A DNA stretch of 64,000 nt from Aquarana catesbeiana (lineage: Eukaryota; Chordata; Amphibia; Anura; Ranidae): NCBI RefSeq assembly GCF_042186555.1, contig NC_133325.1:297876543-297940542 (forward strand), in the 5' to 3' direction. The notes under the pieces were generated by a model, which was not told where the DNA came from, ran no database searches, and saw nothing but the letters and a program-made list of their open reading frames with translations. The translations under genes and the position numbers were made by a program. The first letter of the stretch is position 1. Each line of letters opens with the position of its first letter. Below are positions 12,079 to 22,861 of this stretch, in pieces.

Positions 12079-12528
12079 AGTTCTTCTGCAGCCTGGAATG
12101 TAGTAATCATTGATGTGCTAGAGTGTAACAAACCCAACAAGTTCTTATGTATTTCAAGCTATACAAGTGCTTATGTGTTCCAGTAGCTTGAAATGGGTAA
12201 GATCTGTATCCCTGCTGCCATTCTTCAAATAAACATATTCTCCTGTAGCTCTAAATGCAGTAATCATTTCCTTCTATTCTACTACTATATGCAATCGGTC
12301 ATATTACTGATTGCCTGTGAAGTGCATGTTGTCCAGAGGAGCAATTTTACTTCTGCATGTTGACATCACAGGAAGGAACTGAAGTAATTTACATGGCTAA
12401 GACTGACAAAGGTGGCAAATATGGAATCACAGTAATTTTTACTGAGAAATAATTGCCATAAGGGGAATATGGGGGCTGCTATTTATGTCCTCCTTCTGAA
12501 ATTGCTATTTAGCTGGCTGTGTCTGGCT
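12079..12528. other. No gene seen
   Basis: AT-rich DNA following the Penelope-like terminus. Nothing coding was recognised. Confidence 0.3.
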
Positions 12529-12930
12529 TTAAGTGGTTGTAAAGGGTAAAAAAACTTCCATGGTCAGCTACCCCCAGCCAAATACTTACCCAAGCATGAT
12601 CTCAATCCAGTGCTGTGCCAGAGAACAGCAGTGCTGCGCCGGAGAACAGCAGTGCTGCTCTCTCTCTCTCCTCATTGGACATGGAGACAGCAGTGGGAGC
12701 CATTGGCTCCTGCTGTTGTCAATCAAATTTTGTGAGAAAGGGGAGAGGAGCCAATAGATGCATGCAGTCTAGCTTGGGATTGAGCCAGCTCATCTGCCCC
12801 CACGGGGCAGATAGAGAAATGGAGGAGCGGACAGTGACAGTAAGGGACCCAAGAAAAGGATCAGTGCCACTTTGTGCAAAATGATTGCACAGAACAGGCA
12901 AGCATAACATATTTGCTATTAAAAAAATAA
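12529..12930 (+). mobile_element. Fragment of a TTAA/GGTTGTAAAGG-type MITE
   Basis: The left end TTTAAGTGGTTGTAAAGGG resembles the terminus AAAGGGGTTGTAAAGGT of the complete element at 48.8 kb. The right terminus is not seen before the A-rich tract near 12925. Within it, GCCRGAGAACAGCAGTGCTG is duplicated in tandem at about 12617-12657, and the sequence around 12690-12750 has inverted GGAGCCATTGGCTCC-like motifs. Confidence 0.5.
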
Positions 12931-13535
12931 AGAAAAGTTGGCTATCACTTGTGACTGGAGCTATTTGAGAATTTATTAAAGATTAAACAGTCATACTGCA
13001 CTATGGCTTCCCTTCCTGTCCTTGGTGTCATCGTGTCCAGTGCAGGCCTACGGACTTTGCATTGGTCTTGATGATGTAAGGACTTTAGACTGCTTGAGTG
13101 TATGTGAGAAGATCATTCTAGCAGCACGGAGAAGTCCTCTAGATCTTAACGAGCAATCAAGCCCTGCTGCTCAGACGCAGATCGCTGTAAGGGATGATTT
13201 TCTTGTTTCCTGGAGTTTTTTACAATTTTATACCTGCTTCCACTGTAATCACATGTGTTTAGCTAAACACAACAACTGATAATATGGCATGCCAAAACAA
13301 ATAAAAAATATATATTTACTCTATAAGAAAAGTAAAAATCCAGAAGCTTAACTTAATCAGTGGATCAGTGCTAAAGTAGATACACTATATTGCCAAAAGT
13401 ATTGGGATGCCTGCCTTTACATGCACATGAACTTTAATGGCATCCCAGTCTTAGTCTGTAGGGTTCAATATTGAGTTGGCCCACCCTTTGCAACTATAAC
13501 AGCTTCAACTTTTTGGGGATGGCTGTTTACAAGGC

Positions 13536-15205
13536 TTATGCCTCGTACACACTAGCGGACTTCCCAGCAGACTTGGTCCAACAGTCTTTCCGCCGGACTT
13601 TCCGGCGGACTACCTGAACGGACGGACTTGCCTACACATGACCGGACTTTCCGGCAGGCTAGGTCCACCCGTCTTTCCGACGGACTTTCGCCGGAGTTAT
13701 GGCGGACTTTCAGAATGAACGGACTTGCCCACACACGGACAAGTCCATTCATTTTGAACGTGACTCAGGTACGACGGGACTAGAAAAGGAAGTCAATCTC
13801 GCCGGAAGTCAATCTTTTATCGGCGAGATTGACACCTTGTGAGCCCCATCATGGGGCATACCAGGCCATTAAGTCTGGTATGGATTTTAAAGGGAACCCC
13901 CTGCACCGAAAAAACAGCATGGGGTCGCCCCTAGAATCCATACCAGACCCCGATCCGAGCATGCAGCCCGGTCCGTCAGGAAAGGGGTGGGGACTAGCGA
14001 GCGCCCCCCCTCCTGAACCGTGCCATGCCGCATGCCCTCAACATGGGGGGTGGGTGCTTTGGGGGAGGGGGCGCCCTGCGGGGCCCCCCCACCACAAAGC
14101 ATCTTGTCCCCATGTTGATGAGGACAAGGGCCTCTTCCAGACAACCCTGGCCGTTGGTTGTCGGGGTCTGCGGGCAGGGGGCTTATCGGAATCCGGGAGC
14201 CCCCTACAATAAGAGGGCACCCAGGTCTCGGCCCCCCACCCTATGTGAATGAGTATTGGGGTACATGGTACCCCTACCCATTTACCTAGGGAAAAAGTGT
14301 CAATAATAAAACACACTACACAGGTTTTTAAAGTAATTTATTAGCCAGCTCCGGGGGGGTCTTCTTCCAGCTTCGGGGGTCTTCTTCCGACTTCGGGGGT
14401 CCCTCCGGTTCCTCTTCTCCCAGCACCCGGTTGGTTCTTCTCCGCTCTCTCTGGCCTCTTCTCCCGGTGTTCCAGTTCTTCTGCCGGCTCCTCCGCTGTC
14501 TTCATGACGCTCTTTTGCCAGTGAAGGCCCGGACTTCTGGGCTCCTGGGTTTCTTGGCTTCTTCTCTTCTTCTGATGTTGACACGATGGTCTCTCTGGCT
14601 GGAATGCTCTCTGAGCGCTCCGATGTGACTTATATAGGTGAAGACCCCGCCCCCTTATAGCGTCACAGTCCCTGGGCATGCTGGGACTGTGATGGCATAA
14701 GCCCAGAAGCCCAGAAGTCCAGGCCTCCGCTGGCAAAAGAGCTCGTCCCCACCCCCTTTCCTGACCAACCGGGCTGCATGCTCGGATCGGGGTCTGGTAT
14801 GGATTCTAGGGGCGACCCCACGCCGTTTTTTCGGCGTAGGGTGTTCCCTTTAAAATCCATACCAGACCTAAGGGCCTGGTATGCCCCGTGCTCGCCGCAA
14901 TAAGAAAATTTGTTTTTCCTATTGCAGCAAGCGTGAGATGCAATACCCTGCCCTTGCGTCGTATCTGGTCTGTCGGACCAGCATGCAGACGAACGGACTT
15001 TCCATCAGTCCAGCATACAGACGAACGGGTTTTCCGTCAGGAACTGAGTCCAACAGAAAGATTTAAAACATGTTTCAAATCTAGGTCCGGCGGACTTTTG
15101 GGAAAAAAAAGTCCGCCGAAGCCTACACACGATCGGATTGTCCGGCGGACTCTGGTCCGCTGGACCAAGTATGCCAGAAAGTCCGCTCGTGTGTACGCGG
15201 CATTA
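13536..15205. mobile_element. Harbinger-like MITE, copy 2 (TTA duplication), itself interrupted
   Basis: TTA at 13536-13538 and 15203-15205 flanks TGCCTCGTACACAC at the left and its counterpart GTGTGTACGCGGCA at the right. The left arm has partial tandem duplication of GGACTTTCCGNCGGACT-type motifs (13570-13745). A GC-rich palindrome occupies its centre. Confidence 0.8.
13846..14893. mobile_element. GC-rich palindromic element related to the hAT element at 44.5 kb
   Basis: The left arm (13846-14050) carries GGGGCATACCAGGCC, GGTCTGGTATGGATTTTAA and CCGATCCGAGCATGCAGCCC; these return in inverted order in 14750-14893. The centre (14340-14560) is CTTCTTC-rich with CTTCGGGGGTCTTCTTCC repeated in tandem. 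The same arm sequences appear in the interior of the element at 44546-47156, but the TAGGGATGAGC ends are absent, so this may be an internal derivative. Apparent frames on both strands reflect the inverted arrangement. Confidence 0.65.
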
Positions 15206-15690
15206 GGAGTGTGCCTATGGGAATGTTTGATCATTTTTCCAGAAGCGCATTTGTGAGGTCAGGCACTGATGTTGGAGGAGAAGGCCTGGCTTGCAGTCTC
15301 TGCTCTAATTCATCCTAAAGGTGTTCTATCAGGTTGAGGTCAGGACTCTGAGCTGACCAGCCAAGTTCCTCCACCCCAAATTCACTCATCCATGTCTTTA
15401 TTGACCTTGCTTTGTGCACTGGTGCACTTGTGGACAGCCTTCCTGGAAGAGTTGAAGCTGCCATAGCCACAAAGGGTGGGCCAACTCAATATTGAACCCT
15501 ACGGACTAAGACTGGGATGCCATTAAATTTCATGTGCGTGTAAAGGCAGGTGTCCCAATACTTTTGGCAATATAGTGTATGTAACTATAGTCAGATATGT
15601 AGGCATAAGGGTATGTGGATATTTTGTACCTGTGATGGTTAATGATGCAAACAAACACATAAGTAACAAATAATTGAAGAGCCATTAAAC

Positions 15691-15863
15691 CTTTAGGTCA
15701 GGGGTCTCAAACTGGTGGCCCTCCAGCTGTTGCAAAACTACAAGTCCCATCATGCCTCTGCCTGTGGTAGTCATGCTTGTAACTGTCAGCCTTGCAATGC
15801 CTCATGGGACTTGTAGTTGCGCAACAGCTGGAGGGCCACCAGTTTGAGACCCCTGCTTTAGGT
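15691..15863. mobile_element. hAT foldback MITE, copy A (157 bp)
   Basis: A near-perfect hairpin: CAGGGGTCTCAAACTGG at the left (15699) and CCAGTTTGAGACCCCTG at the right (ending 15855), with GGCCCTCCAGCTGTTG and ACTACAAGTCCCATCATGCC inside each arm. It is flanked by perfect 8-bp repeats CTTTAGGT (15691-15698, 15856-15863). Termini and duplication length fit hAT elements. Confidence 0.9.
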
Positions 15864-16137
15864 GGAACAAAAATGATAGACTAACTGAACCTAAATGCCT
15901 TCCTTATTTTTTCTCTTCACGTACAAATGAATAACAACAGAACTCAGATCAGAGCCTGTATACATATATATTTGTATATATACTTTGAATGTTGGTACTT
16001 GATTAATATAATCAATTTACTCCAAACTAGAACTGCACCAACTTAACGTGTCAGCTTGGACATACAAGATATAAAATCTCCATAATCCCCTTAAAAAGCA
16101 ACTAACTGAACTGCTTTGGTAAAACATGTATCAATTA

Positions 16138-16290
16138 CTTAAAGTGGTTGTAAGGGTAAGACCAATTTTGCTACAGGTAAGCCTATAATAAGGCTTACTT
16201 GTAGCTACCCCTGTATTTGCATGTGCTGACGTCATCAGCACATGCTCACTGAAGCAAACTGAAGCAACGGCACAGTTTGCTTTTTTTCTC
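16138..16290 (+). mobile_element. Fragment of a TTAA/GTGGTTGTAAGGG MITE
   Basis: It starts CTTAAAGTGGTTGTAAGGGT, like the fragment at 12.5 kb. Only the left terminus is present. It contains a 27-bp palindromic segment (16219-16245, GCATGTGCTGA/TCAGCACATGC arms) whose centre reads TGACGTCA, a perfect CRE octamer. Confidence 0.5.
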
Positions 16291-16332
16291 AAAGTGGGAT
16301 ATTTTATACTTATACTTATTTTATCTATATAC

Positions 16333-16910
16333 AGTATCTCACAAAGGTGAGTACACCCCTCATGTTTTTGTAAACATTTTATTATATCTTTTCATGTGAC
16401 AACACCGAAGAAATTACACTTATGCCGCATACACACGGCCGGACTTGCCAACGGGCTAAACTCCGTCGACATTTCCGATGGAAAGATTTAGAACATGTTC
16501 TATATCTGAGTCCATCGGAATGCCGACAGAAAAAGTCTGATGGGACATACGCACAGTCGGAATGTCCGACCGAAAGCTCCCATCTGACTTTTTCCGTCGG
16601 GAAGTCCGACCGCGTGTATATGGCATTAGCTACAATGTAAAGTATTGAGTGTATAGCTTGTATAACAGTGTAAATTTGCTGTCCCTTCAAAATGACTCAA
16701 CACACAGCCATTAATGTTTAAACCACTGGCAACAAAAGTGAGTACACCATTAAGTGAAAATGTTCAAATTGGACCCAAAGTGGCCACCATTATTTTCCAG
16801 CACTGCCTTCACCATCTCTGGCATGGAGTTCATCTGAGCTTCACAGGTTGCCACTGGAGTCCACTTCCACTCCTCCATGATGGCATCACGAAGCTGGTGG
16901 ATGTTAGAGA
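16333..16910 (-). mobile_element. Truncated Tc1-like element, same family as the 21.3 kb copy
   Basis: CAGTATCTCACAAAGGTGAG at 16333 starts the terminal repeat, and the sequence follows the left end of the copy at 21327 into the 3' part of the transposase gene (minus strand; frame 16750-16986 contains the NIHQLRDAIMEEWKW segment). It is cut at about 16911 by the start of a hAT-like element and interrupted at 16420 by a Harbinger-like MITE. Confidence 0.8.
16420..16628. mobile_element. Harbinger-like MITE, copy 3 (203 bp, TTA duplication)
   Basis: TTA at 16420-16422 and 16626-16628 brackets TGCCGCATACACACGG and its counterpart GCGTGTATATGGCA. It lies inside the terminal repeat of the Tc1-like fragment; removing it joins AAATTACACT to GCTACAATGTAAAG, matching the uninterrupted copy at 21.4 kb. 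Confidence 0.85.
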
Positions 16911-16911
16911 T

Positions 16912-17480
16912 TAGGGGTGAGCCGAACACCCCCCTGGTTCGGTTCACAGCAGAACATGCGAACAGGCAAAACATTTGTGCGAACACCGTTAAAGTCTAAG
17001 GGATGTGAAAGTGAAAAGGCAAAAATGCTCATTTTAAAGGCTTATATGCAAGTTATTGCCATAAAAAGTTTTTGGGGACCCGGGTCCTGCCCCAGGGGAC
17101 ATGTATCAATGCAAAAAAAGTTTTAAAAATTTATGTTTTTTTCTGGAGCAGTGATTTTAATAATGCTTAAAGTGAAACAATAAAAATGAAATATTCCTTT
17201 ATATATCGTGCCTGGGGGGTGTCCTTAGTATGCCTGTAAAGTAGCGCATCTTTCCCATGTTTAGAACAGTACCACAGCAAAATGAATTTTCTAAAGGAAA
17301 AAATGTAAGTTAAAACTGCTTGCAGCTGTAATGTATTGTTGGATCTGGCAATATAGATAAAAATACCAAAATAAAATGGCGTGAATGTCCTCCCCAAAAT
17401 CCATACTAGGCCCTTCAGGTCTGGTATGGATATTAAGGAGAACCCTGCATTATTTTTTTTTTAAATGGCGTGGCAGAGTA
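16912..17480 (+). mobile_element. Partial hAT-like element, TAGGGRTGAGC family
   Basis: It begins TAGGGGTGAGCCGAACACCC and follows the end arm of the complete copy at 47156 (read in reverse): GTTAAAGTCTA, AAAGGCTTATATGCAAGTTA, GGACCCGGGTCCTGCCCCAG and GGTCTGGTATGGATATTAA appear in the same order. It stops before the palindrome centre. No partner terminus was found downstream. Confidence 0.75.
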
Positions 17481-17512
17481 TATAGGGCAGGCTGTATAAC
17501 TGCTGTTCAGCG

Positions 17513-17593
17513 TATATAGTGCCTGGGGGCCCCCAGGCACTATATACTATATAGTGGTAGTGCCTATATATACTATATAGGCACTACCACTAT
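17513..17593. repeat. Two adjacent perfect palindromes
   Basis: 17513-17546 is a perfect 34-bp palindrome without a spacer (half-site TATATAGTGCCTGGGGG). 17551-17593 has perfect 20-bp arms (ATAGTGGTAGTGCCTATATA and its complement) around a 3-bp loop. Both share GTGCCT. Confidence 0.9.
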
Positions 17594-18903
17594 CTGTATA
17601 TCAAATATTCCATTATTATATTTTATTAATTTACTTATAGACAATATACATCAGTGGTAGGACGTTTAGTTCCTGGTTTGCGGATTCCCCGATTTGGAGC
17701 CATTACAATCTTTTACATTGCATATGTATTGTTTAAGGTGGGTCTAGGAACACTCCTTGGAACAATTATGGGGTCTTTATGCACATGTACATACGTTTGC
17801 ATACGTTTACACATGTACATGTATACTGTTTATTAATTCACTCTTATGTTCACTATCAGATCTCTGACAAATGCTGTCTGGGTGTGGACTGTTCAGCATC
17901 GTTTGGGTTGTCCCCTTCTTTGCCCCCCCTTTTTGGCCATCACTCTGAGTGGCCGCACCCACCTCCATCTTCCCTGGGCGTTGCAGGGCCAGCACAGTCA
18001 TACTTTGTTGCTTTTAAAAACTCTTGATGCAACATACCAAGACACTTGTGTCTATATGGTCAGTAGATACTGGCCTTATTTAATGTACTGACTGTCTGTC
18101 TGCATACTTGATTTATATATTACCTGTATACCTATATCATATACCCTTTACTTATTGCCTTTTCTTACAAATTGTAGATATCATAGCTACTTATACCACT
18201 TTCTCCTGATAAAGAGAAAAAACGCATGAACTTAAAACATGTTGAGTATTACTCAAATGTACAAGAGTGATGTAAACTAGTGGTTCTTTGATCTCATTAT
18301 GAACATTATGTTACATTGTTTTCATATATTTTTGTAATTATTGTTTGATATAGTCAATGCTGTGTCTATATTTTTAGATTTTGTATTATTAAACTTTCAT
18401 ATTTATATATATATATATTTATTTGCATGCGCCTTTTTTGGAGTCGTTGCCTTTTTAAGTCCCACTAGAGGGTCTTTCTTTGTTTCAGAGAGGACACGCT
18501 GTGCATGTGCATGGTTTAAATGGCCCAGAGCAGTCATTAGGGGGTGCAATATACTGAAATTCAACTCATCCTGCAAATGGCAAGATGGAGAGGTATTAGG
18601 CCAGCTCTTTTTCTGGAGAGGACCAAAAACAACTGTATCTGGAATGAAAGGACCTTCACCATTTCCAACAACAGAAGCTGTGGTATGTACTATTCATTAG
18701 ATGTAAAAATGCATAGAAACATTTCTGAAAATTGAACTTACACTTTAAATATGTGTCTCCTCTTGACTTGGTTAACCAGAACCTGCATACTAAAGGTCCT
18801 GTAGTGTCTATACTGTGTTAATACAAACAGTCTTTGGAGAAAATATGGCATTAAAACATGATCCAGCATTTCCCACAATGGAGGTATCTAAAAATAATGC
18901 TTT
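17594..18903. other. No gene seen; possible Penelope-like 3' end near 18.2 kb
   Basis: At 18203-18240 the + strand reads CTCCTGATAAAGAG followed by AAACGCATG, a weak version of the hammerhead-like signature at other Penelope-like termini here. The rest is AT-rich with no recognised frame. GTACATACGTTTGCATACGT-type short repeats occur around 17787-17822. Confidence 0.3.
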
Positions 18904-19738
18904 TTAACCACTTGCCGCCTGCCATATAGCAATATGATGTCAGCAAAGTAGTTTAGTTATCCTGATCAGACGTTATATGACACGTTCAGGGTAACGATCA
19001 TGATAACAAGCTGGCGCGTGCCCACGGGGGTACTCATCGCGCAATCGGAGGTGATGTGTGTCAGTCTAACACACCGCAACTCCGATCGTGGTATGGAGCC
19101 TCTGACAGAGGCTTCTTTCCACATGATCAGCTGTGACCAATCACAGCTGATCATTGCATGAACCAGGAAGTGCCTCTAAAGGGCTTTCCTTAGTTCATAC
19201 TGACAGGGAGAGTCTTTTGGCAGCTCTCCCTGTCAGAGGGGGGTCTGCGCTGATAATCAGCACATTGATAATCAGTGCAGCCCCATCAGAGATGCCCATC
19301 AGCTGCCAATCAGTGCCCATCACGTGCCAGCCTGTGCCACACAAAGAATGCCTGTCAGTGCCCATAAAAGTGACAGTCAGTGCCACATCGGTAATACCTG
19401 TCAGTGCCCTTCAGATGCCATTCAGTAATGCCTGTCAGTAGCTCTTCATCAGTGCTGCCTATCCTGTGCCACCTATCAGTGCCGCCTATCAGTTCCCATC
19501 AGTTTTATATTTAAAAAGTGTCAGTCTTTTTTTTGTTTACAGTGCAAAAAATTTAAAATGCAGAGGCGATCAAATACCACCAAAAGAAACCTCTATTTAT
19601 GGGAAGAAAATTATAAAAATGTAGTTTGGGTACAGTGTTGCATGACCGCGCAATTGTCATTCAATGTGTGACAGCGCTGAAAGCTGAAAATTGTCCTGGG
19701 CAGGAAGGAGGGGAAGTGTCTGGTATTGAAGTGGTTAA
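18904..19738. mobile_element. TTAACCACTT-family element, 0.83 kb
   Basis: TTAACCACTTGCC at the left (18904) and GAAGTGGTTAA at the right (ending 19738) give inverted termini ending in TTAA. The interior holds a perfect inverted repeat (TGATCAGCTGTG/CACAGCTGATCA, 19124-19153), a degenerate tandem array of CAGTGCCC/CATCAG motifs (about 19280-19500), and a right half shared with the fragment at 35.5 kb (ATCAAATACCACCAAAAGAA, GACCGCGCAATTGTC). Non-coding. The family is very common in ranid genomes as I remember them. Confidence 0.8.
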
Positions 19739-20761
19739 CCCAAAAACTTGATTTAAGCTACTCAAGGTAAGCTATTCATTTTGTAAAGTGTGTATGAGAA
19801 AGGTAACTAATCACGTATATACAGTATCTACTCTAGCCTGTGGGAGGCCTGCAGAAGTGGCTTTTATAGCAAATAAAAATAATTTCAGTAAGCATGGGAC
19901 ATCTGCTCTCAGCTATGACTTTTGTTTCTCACTTTTTAAAATGGACTACAACTTCACTTTAAAAATAATATAAAGCCTTGCAGCCAAAATCCTTTGCAGT
20001 ATTAAACATCTCTAAATAAACTCTCAGCTCTTTAGATATTGGGCTTGAATGTCCATTGAAAGAAAATGGCTAATATTTTATTTTCATTGAGTGTGGTCTA
20101 TTTACACAGGCAATCCACTGAGATGAATACATTTAAATTAATCAGGTTTTATTTGTGTCAGAATACATTTACCTGTCCCCAAGAGTAAGGTCTGTACAAT
20201 ATATTAGCAAACACTGCTGAATTACTGCACACTGTTAAAAATACAGACAGCAATTGCCTATATTGCATAAATACATTTCACTACATAACATTTTCAGGTA
20301 TTCCTATAAATACTTTTAACAAGCATTTTTAAAAGCCTTTAATGTGATTAAATATATCATAAAACATGAAAAATCACATAAAACAAGCAGTAATGATTAT
20401 TATGAATTGTATTTGTGGATGTGTATGACTGGGGGAGGAGAGATTTACTGGAATCTTTTAAATTCATGATTAGGGAAAAAACTGGAGCGGAGTTTATGCT
20501 GCAGGAGAGCCCACTGGCTTGTATGCAATATATTTGCCTTGATAATTATAACACAGACTCTGTTGCCTCTTTGGGATTTAAAAGTATCATATTTATCTTA
20601 GTATGTAAGGTTTTTATTATTCTGTATGAAAGCAGGTGAGGTATCACTGCTTTAATAAAGTAATGGTGCTGCATATGTACTAGTACAATTAATATTAAAT
20701 ACATAGGGCAATACAATGACAAAAAACAATACAATTGTGGGAATGCATAAATACACTTTTA
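19739..20761. other. No gene seen
   Basis: AT-rich DNA without recognised repeats or protein similarity on either strand. Confidence 0.35.
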
Positions 20762-21204
20762 TACAGTAATACCTTGGATTGTGAGTAACGCGGTTAACGA
20801 GCGTTTCGCAATCCGAGCTAATAATTTTTTAAAATCCTGACTCGGTTTCCGAGCGTTGTCTCGGAAAACGAGCAGGATTCAAGCCTCTGCGGTGTGCAGT
20901 ACCACATTTGGCCAGAGGTGTGGGGGTGCCAGTGACAATAGGAGCCGCTCAGATGTACTGGAAGCCACTCAGATGCACTCGAAAACACTCAGTTTCCGAG
21001 CCTTTCCGAGTGTTTACAAGTACATCCGAGAGGCTCCGAGCAGTTTCCGAGTGTCTCCGGTGCCCTCCCACCTCTGGCCACATGCGGTACTGCATAAAAT
21101 AGAAGTCACTGTGGAACGAATTATTTGAGTTTGATATACGAGTGCTTTGGATTACAGGCATTCTTCTGGAACAAATTATGCTCGTAATCCAAGGTACCAC
21201 TGTA
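20762..21204. mobile_element. MITE with TACAGTRRTACCTTGGATT termini
   Basis: TACAGTAATACCTTGGATT at 20762 is mirrored by AATCCAAGGTACCACTGTA ending at 21204. The interior carries repeated inverted motifs such as CCGAGCGTT/AACGAGC, TTTCCGAGTG and the pair CCAGAGGTGTGGG/CCACCTCTGG (about 20912 and 21069). TA ends fit a Tc1/mariner-type mobiliser. Non-coding. Confidence 0.75.
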
Positions 21205-21502
21205 CCTTGTTTCAAGAACTCTCAGCCAATACTGGAACAATTATGTTCTGCATAAAATCAAATAAATATGCGTGTACCTGACAAGTCTCTGTCAATTTCA
21301 TATATATATATTTTTTATATATTACACAGTATCTCACAAAAGTGAGTTACACCCCTCACATTTTTGTAAATATTTTATTATATCTTTTCATGTGACAACA
21401 CTGAAGAAATGACACTTTGCTACAATGTAAAGTAGTGAGTGTATAGCTTGTGTAACAGTGTAAATTTGCTGTCCCCATAACTCAACACACAGTCATTAAT
21501 GT

Positions 21503-22519
21503 CTAAACCGTGGCCACCATTATTTTCCAGTATGCCTTAACTCTCTTGGGCATGGCGTTCACCAGAGCTTCACAGGTTGCCACTGGAGATCTCTTCCACT
21601 CCTCCATGATGACATCACGGAGCTGGTGGATGTTAGAGACCTTACGCTCCTCCACCTTCCATTTGAGGATGCCCCACAGATGCTCAATAGGGTTTAAATA
21701 TGGAGACATGCTTGGTCAGTCCATCACCTTTACCCTCAGCTTCTTTAGAAAGGCAGTGGTCATCTTGGAGGTGTGTTTGGGATCTTTATTATGTTGGAAT
21801 ACTGCCCTGTGGCCCAGTCTCCGAAGGGAAGGGATCATGCTCTGCTTCAGAATGGTACAATACATGTTGGCATTCATGGTTCCCTCAATGAACTGTAGCT
21901 CCCCAGTGCCGGCAGCACTCATGCAGCCCCAGACCATGACACTCTGACCACCATGCTTGACTGTAGGCAAGACACACTTGTCTTTTTACTCCTCACCTTG
22001 TTGCCGCCACACACTCTTGACACCATCTGAACCAAATACATTTATCCTGGTCTCATCAGACCACAGGGCATGGTTCCAGTAATCCCTGTCCTTAGTCTGC
22101 TTGTCTTCAGCAAACTGTTTGTGGGCTTTCTTGTGCATCATCTTTACAAGAAGCTTCCTTCTGGGACGACAGCCATGCAGACCAATTTGATGCAGTGTGC
22201 GGCGTATGGTCTGAGCACTGACAGGCTGACCCCCCACCCCTTCAACCTCTGCAGCAATGCTAGTAGCACTTATATGTCTACTTCCCAAAGACAACCTCTG
22301 GACATGACGCTGAGCACATGCATCCAATTTCTTTGGTTGACCATGGTGAGGCCTGTTCTGAGTGAAACCTGTCCTGTTAAACCACTGTATGGTCTTGGCC
22401 ACCGTGATGCAGCTCAGTTTCAGGGTCTTGGCAATATTTTTATAGCCTAGGCCATCTTTATGTAGAGCAACAATTCTTTTTTTTAGATCTTCAGAGAGTT
22501 CTTTGCCATGAGGTGCCAT
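21503..22519 (-). pseudogene. Tc1 transposase, two in-frame stops
   Basis: Tc1 transposases cut and paste their element at TA sites in the nucleus. I take the start as the ATG at 22519 (MAPHGKEL); the open frame before it lies in the inserted MITE and its edge. The frame runs without shift for 338 codons, the usual family length. Residues about 1-110 form the paired helix-turn-helix DNA-binding part with a GRPR-like region (TQNRPHHGQPKK). The catalytic triad is DD34E: D155 in ALWSDET, position 244 in FQHNKDPKHTS, where Asp is replaced by Asn, and E279 in SPYLNPIEHLW. Stops lie at codons 178 (after GEE) and 268 (TGG to TGA before PSMSP). The last residues (KAYWKIMVATV) look frameshifted relative to related proteins. 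It cannot be active as it stands. Confidence 0.9.
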
Positions 22520-22541
22520 CTTGAACTTCCAGTGACCAGTA

Positions 22542-22861
22542 TAATTCCTTGTACACACGGTTGGATTTCCGACAACAAAATCTGATTGTTTAAATTCCGA
22601 TTGTGTGTAGACAAATCAGACGCACAAAGTCCCACGCATGCTCAGAATAAATTAAGAGACTAAAGATATTGGTTACTGCCCTGTTTATAGTCCCGACGTA
22701 CGTGTTTTACGTCACCGCGTTCAGAACTATCGGATTTTCTGAAAACTTTGTGCGACCGTGTGTATGCAAGACAAGTTTGGCCCAAAATCCGTCGGAAAAA
22801 ATCAGATGGATTTTGTTGTCGGAAAGTCCGATCAATGTCCGATCGTGTGTACAGGGCATAA
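22542..22861. mobile_element. Harbinger-like MITE, copy 4 (314 bp, TAA duplication)
   Basis: TAA at 22542-22544 and 22859-22861 flanks TTCCTTGTACACACGG and its counterpart CGTGTGTACAGGGCA. The interior has GTCGGAAAGTCCGA and TTTCCGACAAC motifs in inverted order. It inserted about 25 bp upstream of the Tc1 transposase start codon. Confidence 0.8.

Larger units (their letters stand above)
13381..15579. mobile_element. Foldback Tc1-like element with ~155-bp inverted ends
   Basis: The left end TACACTATATTGCCAAAAGT (13381) is matched by its inverted partner ending at 15579. Homology between the two ends runs for about 155 bp, well beyond the usual short Tc1 terminus, up to the point where another element has inserted at 13536. 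The right-hand part (15206-15420) still contains untranslatable transposase-proximal sequence of the family, and then jumps to the inverted copy of the left end near 15430. The transposase gene is lost. TA at both ends fits Tc1/mariner target duplication. Confidence 0.75.

Noticed and set aside
14300..14736. Overlapping Arg/Glu/Pro-rich frames on the minus strand
   Set aside because: They arise from CTTCTTC-rich DNA in the centre of a palindromic element; composition explains them.
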